Under the pieces are notes generated by a model. It saw nothing but the letters and a program-made list of their open reading frames with translations, ran no database searches and had not been told where the DNA came from. From Malurus cyaneus samueli (Eukaryota > Chordata > Aves > Passeriformes > Maluridae): 64,000 nucleotides of DNA. The stretch is from the NCBI GenBank assembly GCA_009741485.1, contig CM019214.1, positions 7,472,537-7,536,536 of the forward strand. The letters run 5' to 3'. Each line of letters starts with the position of its first letter. The stretch's first letter is position 1. A program made the position numbers and the translations under genes. Positions 23,411-35,082 of this stretch are shown here, in pieces.

Positions 23411-24097
23411 TGAGGTGTCCTAGGTTAGCTGAGTATTGTATTCCTATCATCTGCTTATGTTAGAGGAAAGTTAAACAACCCTTCTGTAACTATACATTAG
23501 TGGAGACTGCTCTGGTTTGTTTGGTGATGTTCCTCCCTTCAAGGACAATGGGAGGGAAAGGGACAAGACACACACGTTTTTGTTTTTTTTCTTTTCTTGG
23601 GAGGCGCTCTCTCAGGATCAGCGGTGGAAAAGAAGCTGTCTGCTCTCTGGGACTGCTCCTTTTTCTCCCTTTCTTTGGACTTATTTTTCCTCAAACTTTT
23701 TTTCTTCATCATCTGAGAATTGGAAGATTCTTGTGGCACGAGAGGCGAGAAAGATCCTTCAGTGAACCACTGGAGAGAGACTCTGTCCAACCCCTCTGGG
23801 GGCCCGGAGGGGAAGCCACTCCCAGGAGGGGAGAGAAAGGCTTTGGGATCAACAGCTGGTTCCACAGGTTTTTTGATGGTTTGTTTTTTTTTTTGTTTGT
23901 TTTGTTTTTTGGTTGTTTTTTGGGTTTTTTTTATAATTTTAAATAAATAGGGGTTTTTTTCCCTTTTCTTTTCACTTTCCTCTCTGTGGAAAAGTTTGTC
24001 TCCAGGACCCAGGTGGGGAAAAGAGAGAGAGAGGGAGGTTTGCTGGAACTTGGGAGTGTTTTGTTCCCATTAAATTAATTCAAACCATAACATGAGG
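23411..24097 (+). mobile_element. ERV LTR, family 2, copy 2 (5-bp TSD)
   Basis: The LTR spans 23,416-24,092 with TGAGG flanks (23,411-23,415 and 24,093-24,097), the same insertion as at 16,724. It is about 34 bases longer than the A copy through scattered small insertions, including near 23,345-23,375 just before it and in the T/G-rich stretch. Solo LTR. Confidence 0.85.
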
Positions 24098-27000
24098 TCT
24101 TCTGATGGTTTTTTGGTCTCCCTGCCAACTTCTTAGTATCTCCTGGATACATCCAGACCCTCAGAGGGAGCAGGGCTCAAACCCCTTGCTTTCCACCAGC
24201 TCCTGGGGCAATTTTTCCCCCAGGGAGAGAAAAGCAGAGGAAACGGAGTTGCAACCATTCAGGGCAAAGAAGCTGCTGCCAAGAGTCCAAGGGGATGCAG
24301 GGGACAGAGGAGGCACCTCTTCCATTACACCCAGGATTTGTGGTTCCCCACCATCAGCACTCCCCCTCCTGTCTGGGCACCTTGCTCCCACCAGGGGGAA
24401 AGAGCATGAAAGGATTTGAAGAGCAGCATGCTGACTACCCTGGGAAAATGAATCAAAGAAAGGTGGATTACTCCACTATCAGGAAAAAATTTAACCTCTC
24501 CCTGGAGAATAAAGGCCAAGAGAAAGAGTGGGGCTGGGAACAAGAAGGAGAGACAGCCAGGGCAACACAGAGAAGTGACTAAAACCACACCACCACCATA
24601 TCTTCCTTCAGCTAAAACCTTCCCCAATCAGCAAATGTCCCCAAGAGCCAGGGAACAGATGTGTGGGTGTACCCATCCATGGCTGTTGTGCTGTCCCACA
24701 GAGAGCAGGGAGATCCCAACAATTACATGGCTCTTGCCAGAGTGACAATGACCTGTGCTGATGAGACACCGCTGCCATTTCTCATGGACACCCACCTTGA
24801 GCTGCCCTGCCCTGTGTCCCTGCTGGGCTTAGAGCTGCTGGTGGATGCTGCACCAGCCTGGCCATCATCAGAGCACAGCTCACAAAACTCCTGCAGAAGA
24901 GCTGGCTTGCTCTGCTGGCAAATTGTCATTGCATTGCAAGATTAAACTCTGAGTCTTTCTCTGGCCTTTCCTTGGCTCAGCTCCCAGGCAGATTTTGGTC
25001 TTTTATCAGTGCTCCAGCTTCCAAGAATTGCATGCTTTTTGTATACCAATACAAGATTCCAGAGTCAAAGTCTACATTTTCCCCTTTGTTCTTATTTTTC
25101 TGTATTTATTTTTACATGCAAAGTAAATTTTTATTTACATTCCCATAATGCAGATGAATAATTCTTCTCAACCATTTTGCTGGAGAGTATTAATGCCCTG
25201 TTCTTCAAAATAGGTGACAGCCAGAAATAAAACTACATCCTCAATATTTCACTGGTGTTAAGACTTAGACAGAGAAAAGATCAGTGGTTGAATCTTCTCC
25301 AGTCTTAAATCTTCTCTTTATTTCAAGATTTCCACTTCTTCACCATTTTTTTTCCTCTTCACTGTTTTCTGCTTTTGTTTCCTTCTCATTTTCAGGAATT
25401 TATCAGTCTTCCAAATCCATTAGGAACCTGTATCAGTCAGAGTTGGAGCCTTGCACAGTGTGAAGAGTTACCACCACCAGTCACACATTACTGCACTTTA
25501 ATGTCAAATTAAAGAGCCTGCAAGACCTGCACCCCTGGGCTCCAGAGCCAAGGCACTTCAGCTGGGAATCATTCAGACCTCGGGCCAGCCCATCTGGGTG
25601 TTACATACACACAAATCCCCCCAAAACCAGCACTTTAGGTCTCAGAAATTATGTATTTCATTGTCCCAGAAGCCTTCAGTGAAGCACAGAAGACCAAAGA
25701 ATTCCCAGGGCACATAAGAGTTTCCATCCCTCAGCTTCCTTAGTGCCTTAGGGCACTAAGCACCAGTGGACCAGGGATTCAGGTATTTCTAAGCACCACT
25801 TGCCAAAATCCAACACACTGCTACCAGAAGCTGCCATGAACAAAATGAGAATTTCTGATGGAACACACATTCCCCAAAGAATCTTTGGTCAGTTGGGAAA
25901 ATGCTACACTGGAAAATTTGTTACTAGACTTCATTCTAACCAGTAATTTTTGTGTTCTGCTCTCACTTCTTCCTCCTCTGACTCTTCCATGTATCCAGGG
26001 TCCCCTCTAACAGTAGAAAAAGTAGGTTTTCAATGACCCAGCAGATTGCTGGCCATCACATCAGGCATGGCCCAAAGAGGCAATTTCTGTTTTGCATTTC
26101 TTCTGCATCCACAGCCTTCCTACTTTAGAGGAGGGTCACAGTCCATTGGTTGGCAAGTGCAGTACAGGAACTTCTCCCACCTCCAGCACTCCCAGACCCA
26201 GCTGATTCCTAAATGCCTTCTTAAATCTCTCCTGGTATTTCTAACCCTTCTTACCACTGACCTCAAATACCACTGATGATCCAACCATATACAATGTCTT
26301 CGAATCCCCACGGATTTTGCTCCACAAAATCCATCCTTTTGTCACAGCAAGATTTGGGTTTGCCTGCACTTCTGCAAAGCAAATGTGAGTTGTTCCTTTC
26401 AATTTTGCATTGAGAAAACAACCACAAGGATGTGTCACGGATGGAATACCTGCATGAATAACACCCGAGGTACCCTCTCACAAAACACTGCAGCAGTTCT
26501 GCAAGACAACATCTTAGCTGCAGTATTTATCTCAGATCTTGGTTATTTTCTTTTTCAATCCCAGCTGTGAAACTGGAACTGAATACAATAAAGATCATCT
26601 CAATGACACCAATATGTGCACAGCCTGAAGATGCTGCATGCAGAGCCCACAACCACAGCTCCAGGGACACGGAGGTGTCTGTGGGTGCACTCCAGGTTAG
26701 ATTGCAGCCCCACACAATGCCCAGCACATCAGACCTCAGCCACAGTGCTCTCAGGAAGGGAAACTCTCACACTGACCCCCTCAAGCCTGAATCTGTAGAC
26801 ACTGATGAATGTAAAACAATATTGAAGAATTAAACATTCACAATGTGTGGTACCAAACAGTCGGACTCAGAAATGCACTTCCTTATCCTCTTGCATCTCT
26901 TTATCATTTTAAACTAAGAACTACAATAGTTAAATAGAAATCCTGTGGGACATGCTGGGATGGGAACTCACCTGGTTTTTGTGCTTCTTGTGCCACCCAC

Positions 27001-28423
27001 TGGAACAGGCTGAAAACACAAGTGAAAAGAAAATATTCAGGAGAATTTGAATCCAGCATATTTTAGTCTGTCTCAGCATTTATCTAACAACACTTGAAAT
27101 ATGCTTAACTTAGTAGCTGGAATTAGTTTAATCAGTTCTCATTAATCCAAAATATCTGGAAAGAAGAACCCAAGTTGGTTAATCTCCGGACCAAATGGCT
27201 GCAAGACTCTAAAGCAGTTTGTCTTTCAGGACAAAGGCAAGGACAGTTCTGTGATGTATCAGTACTGGTGAATTCTCTGAACACTAATGGCATCACACAG
27301 AGTGCAGAGAATATCTCAACTAACCCACCCAGCCACCTCCAGCCTCTGGCAGGTGAGAAAATAGGTCTGGAGAAGCTCTTAATCCTACGTGAGGAGGAAG
27401 GAGGTGACTCAGCTAAGGAACTGTGAGAATCTGTCTTGTCTAGTGAGGCAAAATGGGGGCTGAGTGAGAATTTGCCTCTCCCCAAATACCTCATGGGTAA
27501 ATATTCCAAGGGAGTACAGCCTCTAGGTTGGTGATCACAGTGATTAATAAATGATTACAAATTTAAACAGGAATTAATTTAAGCTGAACATCCAGGAAGA
27601 TATGAGAGTGTCAAAGCACTGATCAAAGCCCTCCAGTGGGACAAAAAATGACAACTTTACTTTTTTTCCTAAGAAAAGCACTCGAGCCATTTCTGAAAGC
27701 TGTTATATGATAGGATTGTTTGCAATAACAAGGCATCACACACAAAGACACAACCTCACATCTCTGCACTTTTACTGACGAGCTGTTTTCGTCTTCTAGA
27801 AAGACTGCAAAAAACAGGAAGAGCTCAGTGTGACAGCACCATTAAGAAAACAGCATTCAGATTTTGGTTCTGCTTTTTTTAACCTCAAAATGAGTATGGA
27901 ACAAAACACAACATAACCTGTATTTGTACTCTCTTATGCCATCCCCAAAAGGCCATTTTGAGTAACTAGCCATTTAAAGTACCCACTAGGCTTCCAGCAC
28001 AATTTTATTTGACCTTTTAATGAAAGAATAAAGTGTATAAAGCAAGTTATTTCAGCTGATAACTTGTATGACTGCTTAAAGCAACCCTCTACATAGCCTA
28101 ACCCACAGCCCACTGTCCAAAATGTAATGTTAAAATTTCTCTTTCATAAATGTATGCCTCAAGTGTACTTTCTGATTCTGAAGTTTCTTTATGCCCAAAT
28201 CTGACTGCTTACATTTTTTACTAAACACACAAGGTAAGATGCTTCAAATACCTAACCAGGAAACCAGGTATCCCCAGAAATCAAAAAAATAATAAGGTTA
28301 CATATTACTGAATATTCCTCTTATTTATAGAAAATGTAAGGAACTCCCAAATGTTCCTTAATCTCTGAAGATAATGTATCAGACATTGCTGGAAACCATT
28401 GTTTTCCTTTCCTGTTATTAAGA

Positions 28424-28463
28424 AATTATTAGGATTTCAATAGAATTATTAGGATTTCAATAG
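28424..28463 (+). repeat. 20-bp tandem duplication, 2 copies
   Basis: The unit AATTATTAGGATTTCAATAG occurs at 28,424 and again at 28,444 with no spacer. Confidence 0.9.
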
Positions 28464-29761
28464 ATCTTTTTCTGGTTGCTACTGTGATAGCATCGAAGAG
28501 GGCCTTATGTGTATGTGTGTGTGTTTATTATGACACAAAAACACAAGGATTCATTATAAAAAAAACCACAGCTGAAGAAGCTGCACCTTCTCCTTTGCCA
28601 GAAAACGTGCCACGTACTTAAACCATCTGGGCAGCAATGAATTCATACTCAAGGTGCAAAAGATCAAAATGCAGAGCCTCCAGGACCTTCCCAGCCACAG
28701 CTGCCACAGGAAATAAATCTCCCTTTGAACGAATGCCTTTCATACATCACTTTCCAAACTAAAAATTAGGAGGACAAGTGTCACAGTCATATGGCCTGGT
28801 CACACCTGAGCATCAGAGACCATCCCTATACCAGTGGAAATTGAGAATTCATGCCCTGGAATTGCTCCCAGCTGCAAACTGCAGCACAGCAAGGCAGAAA
28901 TTGAGAGATTTGCTCCAGAAACTCTCTGCTTATCCAAAATTAAATGGTAATATAATCCCACTGCAAAGGTCTTTCCTCTCTCCCCCAAAAGTGCTCATCC
29001 CCAAAGTAACTTAACTGCTCTTACTGAATAAATTTATTCAATAGGAGTGCAAAATTTCACTGTCCAATCCAAAAGATAGATTCACACTAATCCACCTTCA
29101 CACACATTTGTCTTCTGAGCTTGAATCGTTTAAAGTAATGACCTCTGAAATGAAAAAACTGGGAAAACCTAGGAGGACCAGAATCTTAAAGTCGTTGCTG
29201 CACTATAGGTCTGTCTCTGAGAGTTAATCTTAGCAGGATTAATTTCATTTAACATGTAGCCACGCCACTGCAGCCAAATTAGGTAAGTATATGAATTCAA
29301 ATAAAGAAATGTGGGAGCACACTTTACATGTGACTCACCCATCATGCATAATTAGAGATATTAGGCTAATAAATGTTATTTTGAAATATGTAAAATAACT
29401 GTAAAAACATTTTTAAAACCTTCAGCTGAGAATGGTTATAAAATATGCAAAAAAAAGAGGGGATCAAGAACTCTATTGCTCATTTCAACTCTTTAGAAAA
29501 GGAAAACATCGATTTATTCAACCTGTTTGTTTCAGCACTCAGGTCAGCAATCTCCAGCACAAGTAACTCAGAAGATCCCTCAGGATCTCTTGTGATAAAG
29601 GGCTGTCCTTGGCAATGGTAAAGCTCTGTCAGCTCCCACATGAGACTGTGCAATCACACAGTGTTCTCTATTTTCTTCATGTGCATGAGATCTTGCACTG
29701 CTGAGACCAGGCACAGGCACCAGCAGTTCAAAAAGAAGAAAAAAAAAAAAAAAACACATAA

Positions 29762-30020
29762 GACTGCCTCGAGCAGCCTAGAACGTGTTGGAGTTGTTTC
29801 TTCACCAACATCATCATCACTGTTGTTGTTATTATTAAATTCAACCGTAGCTGTCAAATAGAATGAATTGCAGAAGAGTTACCAAAAGAGTTACCAAAAA
29901 ACCACTTAAGACTCCCTCGAGCAGCCTAGAACATGTTGGAGTTGTTTCTTCATCAACATCATCATCACTGCTGTTGTTATTATTAAATTCAACCGTAGCT
30001 GTCAAACAGAATGAATTGCA
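29762..30020 (+). repeat. ~147-bp tandem duplication, 2 copies
   Basis: The block beginning GACTGCCTCGAGCAGCC at about 29,762 recurs at about 29,909 with few substitutions. It includes a CATCATCATCACTG piece, a (GTT/ATT) stretch and ACCGTAGCTGTCAAA. Between and after the copies lie AAGAGTTACCAAAA (29,874 and again at 29,886) and its reverse complement TTTTGGTAACTCTT (30,027-30,040), so the region could form a hairpin spanning the second copy. Confidence 0.9.
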
Positions 30021-32556
30021 GAAGGGTTTTGGTAACTCTTTAAGGAATACAATTACATTGCTCACTCTGCTGCTTAAGCTTTCTGTAGGAGAATCCAGGG
30101 ACTTTAGGGGAATAGGGACTTTAGGAAATGCTGCAGTGACCATCTAGAACAGCATGTTTAAAATGTATTTCAGCAAATCTCAGAGTCAAGACACTGCAGA
30201 CTGATGCTGAGTGACTTGAAAAGACAGAGAGCCTGAGCTCACCTGCCAACACGTGCACCTGCCAAGAATAATGGAAACCATAATAAAAGTAAAAATGCAA
30301 AAACATGAAAGTAACACCGTGTTGACAGAGCTCTGGTGAAATTTCAAACAGAGGGGCTCTATCACTAAGTCTTCCCACTGAGCAACATTTATAGTTATTA
30401 CTTTCTTGCTGCTGGCAGCAAGCCTTTATAGATGTTTTGAGAATACATCCAATATAGGAAGTGGCCTGTTGTTTTTTCTTTCTTCCAGCTACATTATTGA
30501 TATTTCAGGAGAGTAATTGAACTTCTCGGCACCAACTTGTTTTCTCCATGAACTACTATCCCCTGTAGATACACATTTTTTCAGGGCATATGTTAAAGTA
30601 ACTATAAATCCTACGCCTAAATGGAACTTGTATTTTATCAGCTTTTGTAGGAGAAAAAATGGTATCCTGTCTGTAAAACATGTGACAGCATTTAAACTGT
30701 GCTGTGCTTCATCTCTTTCTCACATGTACACACACTCTCACACACATTTCATTAAAGTCTTTCTTTTAAAAAGTGTTCAAAAACCACGTATTAGTCACCA
30801 AGTGTTTGTTTCACCCCACTCAGGTCAACTGTTTTCCTCAGTTTGCGATGAACATGTTGTACCATAAAAAAACATTAATATTCAGAATCTATTCACAATG
30901 AAGAAGTTAAATAAGAAAAACAAAAAAGTGGTGGAATGAGGGCTGGAGAACCACAAACAGATGTGACTCCTCTCTTAGCACACAAACAGCAAGCCTCTCA
31001 TGCTGTTTCAGGCTTCAGTGGGCACAGGACAGAATCTTTGTGATCCTCCCATCAAGCACTGATTCACAGCCAGCTTTCTGCCCCAGAAGCTACATATTCA
31101 AAATGGAAAAGCCAAAGGAATAGCTTCCCTACTGCTAATAAGGGAATGGAAACCCTTTCCCTCACATGGAAAATTAGGAGAGGGGTTCCTGCTGGAAGAA
31201 AAGTTTGCAACTTTTCAATTAGGTCAATTTGTTACCTGCTATGGCTGAGGAACAGCAGCATGCAGAATCACCACATGGTGCCTTCATTTCAATCTCTCCA
31301 CAGCCCCAGAGGTCCCCACCACAGATGTGGGGACAGGGAACCCTGCCTTGTAGCATATTAGCAGACTACAGGTGGCAAAGGAAAGAGACAGCACACCAGG
31401 AAGGCAGCCTTGGTGGATTATCCCCAAAAGGCACCTTAGGGTGGTACTGACACACACAAATGGTGTTTTCAGCCCCTATTTCTCCAGAGCCCTGGTAGCA
31501 GATCAGCTATCAACAAAATGGAGCAATCACAGAACAGAGAGCTTGGCATCTCCCAGGATACAGCAGGTATGGTTTCCTGAACCCAGGTGGGTAAGAGGAA
31601 AAAAAAAAAAGAGAAATTTTCAGAGCTTTTGAATTTTTTATTTCACAGATTTTGACTTCTAAGCTTTAAAGGTAGAATTCACACCAGAACAGTGGTGGGT
31701 TTTTCGTGTGCTGTGCACAGGCAGAAAGAATATGAAAAGCCTTTTCATATTTGATGAAAATTTTGTTGATAACAATTGGTGTTATCAAATGGGAGTGGTG
31801 AGGAGAAGTTGCCCCACAGCACAATGAAAACACAGCCTCATCTGGGGCATGCAGGGCAGGGATGATTCTGAGTTTAAAGGGTTTGGGCTGGTCTGAGCTA
31901 GAGCTCAGAGGGTTTGAGATCTAGGTAAGGATCCATTCAGCAAGCAGACAGTAGCAGTGAAAAACAGAGGTTACTGCTGAAGGAGACTTGTTGCTTGCTC
32001 CTTCCTTGTTGCTTACTTAGAGAGAAGAATTATGTCTGGGTAGAGTTGGGCAAAGGAATCCTTGGTAGAAAGTGTGCAAGAAAAATGACATCATGGGGAA
32101 GAAATAGAAAGAAGAAGAAGCTCACAAAGGAAAATTGTTAGTTTTCTTCAATTTTTTAAACCATCCTATATTTTCCAGGTACAAGGAGGATACATAAAAG
32201 TGAGAAAAATTGTCTTTATTTTTCAGAACCTCACTAGCTGTTCATCTCTCCTCCCCAGGAACACATCTGACCACTGGCCAAAGTGCTTTCTGAAACGCCT
32301 CCTTTCTGAAAATTCAGTTTATCTTCAGTGAAGAAACCACAGAAGAGGTCCCAATCAGTCTAACCAGATATTTTAGGTCAAGCCAGTGCCAAAAGGAAAT
32401 TGTAGTGTGGAACCATCATGTAGTGTGGAACTAGAATGATCATTTTGAGGGTTCATTAAGCCATATTTTCATTTTAGTTTGATGACAAGAATCTGCCATT
32501 AGGTTGATATGTCCAAATATAAGCATTTAAATAAATATCATGGTTTTTGTTAATCA

Positions 32557-33088
32557 GAAAGTGTCCTGGTTTTGGCTGGGATAGAATTGCTTTTCTTCCT
32601 GGTAGCTTCCAGTGCTGTGTTTGAGATTTAGGATGAGAACAATACTGATAATACACTGATGTTTTGGTTGTTGCTGAGCAGTGTTTACACTCAGCCAGGG
32701 GCTTTTCAGCTTCTCACCACCCTGCCAAAGAGGAGCTGAGAGGGGACACAGCCAGGACAGCTGATCCCAGCTGACCAAAGGGATATTCCACACTGTAAGA
32801 AGTTGTGCCCAGTTTATAAATTAGGCTTAAGGTGGCTGCTCGGAAACTGGATGGGGATCACTCAGGGGTGGTGAGCAATTGCATTGTGCATCACTTTAAT
32901 ATAATTATTTTATCAGTAGGAGGAGGAGTAATCGTAGTCTTTTTCTTTCCTTTTCTGTCCTATTAAACTGTCTTTATCTCACCCCAGGATTTTTTCCCCC
33001 CAGTTCTCTCCCCCATTCCACTGGGGAGACAAATGAGTAAGTAGCTGTGTGGGATTTAACTGTCTGCATGTTAAACCACAGCAGAAAA
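32557..33088 (+). mobile_element. Solo ERV LTR, common avian family
   Basis: The LTR spans 32,562-33,083, begins TGTCCTGGTTTTGGCTGGG and ends TTAAACCACAGCA. Recognisable family segments in order are GCTGAGCAGTGTTTACACT, GGACACAGCCAGGACAGCTG, AAAGGGATATTCCA, a TTTATAAA promoter-like box near 32,814, GTGAGCAATTGCATTGTGC, and CCTATTAAACTGTC with ATTAAA as the polyadenylation signal near 32,962. Candidate 5-bp flanks are GAAAG and GAAAA, one mismatch. It is shorter than the consensus as I remember it, so it carries internal deletions. The family is a widespread bird ERV LTR; the exact name was not checked. Confidence 0.88.
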
Positions 33089-34184
33089 TTTGACAGTTCT
33101 CATTGGATATTCCTACATCAATTTTTAGATGTCTGATTTAAAAATTAAAAGAACACACACACTGATAAAACACAATTGTTCAGAAATCTTGGCCAGAAAA
33201 CATAATGCCAATGTTCTGTTGCTTATTTTAAAGGGTTCATTTTGTATTTGCTTTCCCTTTTCATGGGCTAATCCTAAGCAACTGTGGAAAACAATAATCA
33301 AAATTATGTTTCAAAAACCATTATGAATCCTTTCTTTAGTCTACACGTGTAAAAGAAGAGTTTGCACACCTGGAGTGATATGGCCAAGCTATATCACAAG
33401 TTCAGCAAGCAAGTCAGAAAAAAATCTAGGACAGGGAGATAGATGAAGCATTTGATGACAAACATAAGAACATTCTGAAATAGTCACAGACTTACTGTGA
33501 GCAGATAGTAAGGCTAAATACTTTTAATAAATAATTCATTCTGAATTACATTCTGAACTACATATTTGCAGTAGAAATCTACTGTGATCAGTAATCTCTT
33601 TCCTTGCAGTGAACCAGTATCTTGTTAAGTGGGCTTCTTCTGCAGCAAAAACCTGACCTTGCATGTCCTGAGGATTGTGACAGACAGAGAAAAGCTCAGT
33701 TATGCCTTGTCATTTACTCAAACAGACTCTTAGGCACCTGCCAGGAAGAATAAATACACAAAACACAAGCAGATTTTCAAGGGAGGGGAATAAACAAACA
33801 AACAAACAAACAAACAAATGTTTGATGAGGAAATGAAAACATAGGAAGCTGCGAATATGAAATCTCATTTCAATCCAAGACACTGGAAGCAAAGGACATG
33901 AAACCTGCCTAAATCCCCATAAATCCTGAGGACTGCAATCAGAATAGAGCATGGTTAGAGCATCAGCAGAGCCCTGTGCACCTCTTTCTTGAGCATCATT
34001 CCCATCTTCAGGAGGGATCCTGGAAATGTGCCTGGAACAAAGCAGCATCAGCCAGGGGACCAATCTTCACCAAGGGGTGACTCAATCACACTTGAGAGAA
34101 CATCATCATCCTCTCTCCCACTGAAGCTGTGAGAAAACCTGAAAGAAGATTTTTTTTTTTTTGTTCTATGCTTCTGAAAGATTT
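33089..34184. other. Unique DNA with an (AAAC)n microsatellite
   Basis: No gene is seen. An (AAAC)n array of about 7 units lies at 33,790-33,819. Confidence 0.6.
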
Positions 34185-34570
34185 CATCTAGCCATGTGTC
34201 ACCCAGACCTGCTGGAATGGGTGCAGAGGATGGCCACAAAGATCAGCGGAGGGATGAAAAACCTCTCCAATCAAAGACAGGCTGAGAGAGTTGGGGTTGC
34301 TCAGCCTGGAGAAGAGAAGGCTTCAGACCACTTTGCAACCTTCCAGTAGTACAGGGTTATAAAAAGGAGAGAGAGGGATTTTTTTATGGTCAGATAGTTA
34401 CAGGACAAGGAGCAATGGATCTAAACTGAAAAAGGGCCAATTTAGTTTCAATGTTAAGGAGACATTTCTTACTCAGAGGATGGTGAGACAGTGCCACAGG
34501 TTGTGGCAATCAAATGTCATATTTCCTTTGGCTGACAGGATGGATGCCTTACTTGAGGAAATAAGAATTT
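34185..34570 (+). mobile_element. CR1 LINE fragment, 3' region
   Basis: The order of segments matches the CR1 3' half on the + strand: GATGGCCACAAAGATCAGCGG, CAGGCTGAGAGAGTTGGGGTTG, TCAGCCTGGAGAAGAGAAGGC, CCTTCCAGTA, CAGGACAAGGAGCAATGG, CTAAACTGAAAAAGGGCC, GGTGAGACAGTGCCACAGG. It is 5'-truncated and diverged, as is usual for CR1, and the diagnostic 3' terminal octamer is not seen, so the 3' end is also lost. No open reading frame survives. Confidence 0.85.
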
Positions 34571-35034
34571 AAATCACATCATGATGGCAGTTTTCAGGAT
34601 CAACATGCCCCATGGATCTGAAGGTTCTGAAGCAGAATCCAGAACTTTCTTGTTTTTCTGTAACGTCTTCTGAATAAATTCATGGGGAAGGTTGTTTTCC
34701 CTTTAAGGTGATTTGAAAGTTATTAAGGCCCATTCCCAGCTTTGTTTTACATTAAAAGAAGAAAAAAAACATTGCTGTTTCATTAGGTTAAACAAGGTGT
34801 AAAGGAGAGCAGAGTCAATTCCTTGGCTTGGTGAGTGTCAGACAACTTCACGCTTGAGAGGCATGAAATTAATGATTAATTAGTTCATTCACTCATTCCT
34901 TACATGGGAAAACAGGTACCTAAATCCCTGTAGGGTGCAGTGTAAGAAAACAGCTCCTGCTCTGCTCAGTGCCAGAGCACAGCCCCAAGGACCACCCAGG
35001 ACTCATTGCCTTCATGTCCCTCTCAGTCTGTAAG

Positions 35035-35082
35035 AAAGCTGCCAAACAAAGCTGCCAAACAAAGCTGCCAAACAAAGCTGCC
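35035..35082 (+). repeat. 13-bp tandem repeat, about 3.7 copies
   Basis: The unit AAAGCTGCCAAAC repeats exactly three times and ends with AAAGCTGCC. The length is not a problem for a reading frame only in triplets of units, so it is not an indication of coding. Confidence 0.95.

Larger units (their letters stand above)
17951..24615 (+). repeat. Large tandem duplication, copy B (~6.7 kb)
   Basis: This is the second copy of the unit at 11,411-17,913. Its first part (about 17,951-18,260) is the reverse complement of 11,411-11,709. From 18,266 onward it is direct. It has a 60-base insertion at 19,509-19,568 relative to A, and lacks A's A/T insertion. It ends at the shared CTTCAGCTAAA near 24,615 and then passes into unique DNA. 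Confidence 0.93.
24616..32556. other. Unique non-coding DNA, no gene seen
   Basis: Nearly 8 kb without a supportable gene or recognised transposon. Small items inside are a two-copy 20-bp repeat at 28,424-28,463, a (GT)n stretch near 28,510-28,525, an A14-type run near 29,740 and the 147-bp tandem duplication at 29,762-30,020. Open frames here, including one of 83 codons at 27,175-27,426, have no recognisable domain. Confidence 0.55.

Noticed and set aside
27175..27426. 83-codon frame that looked somewhat protein-like
   Set aside because: No domain or homologous family is recognised, a 125-codon frame lies on the opposite strand, and there is no clear splice or promoter context.
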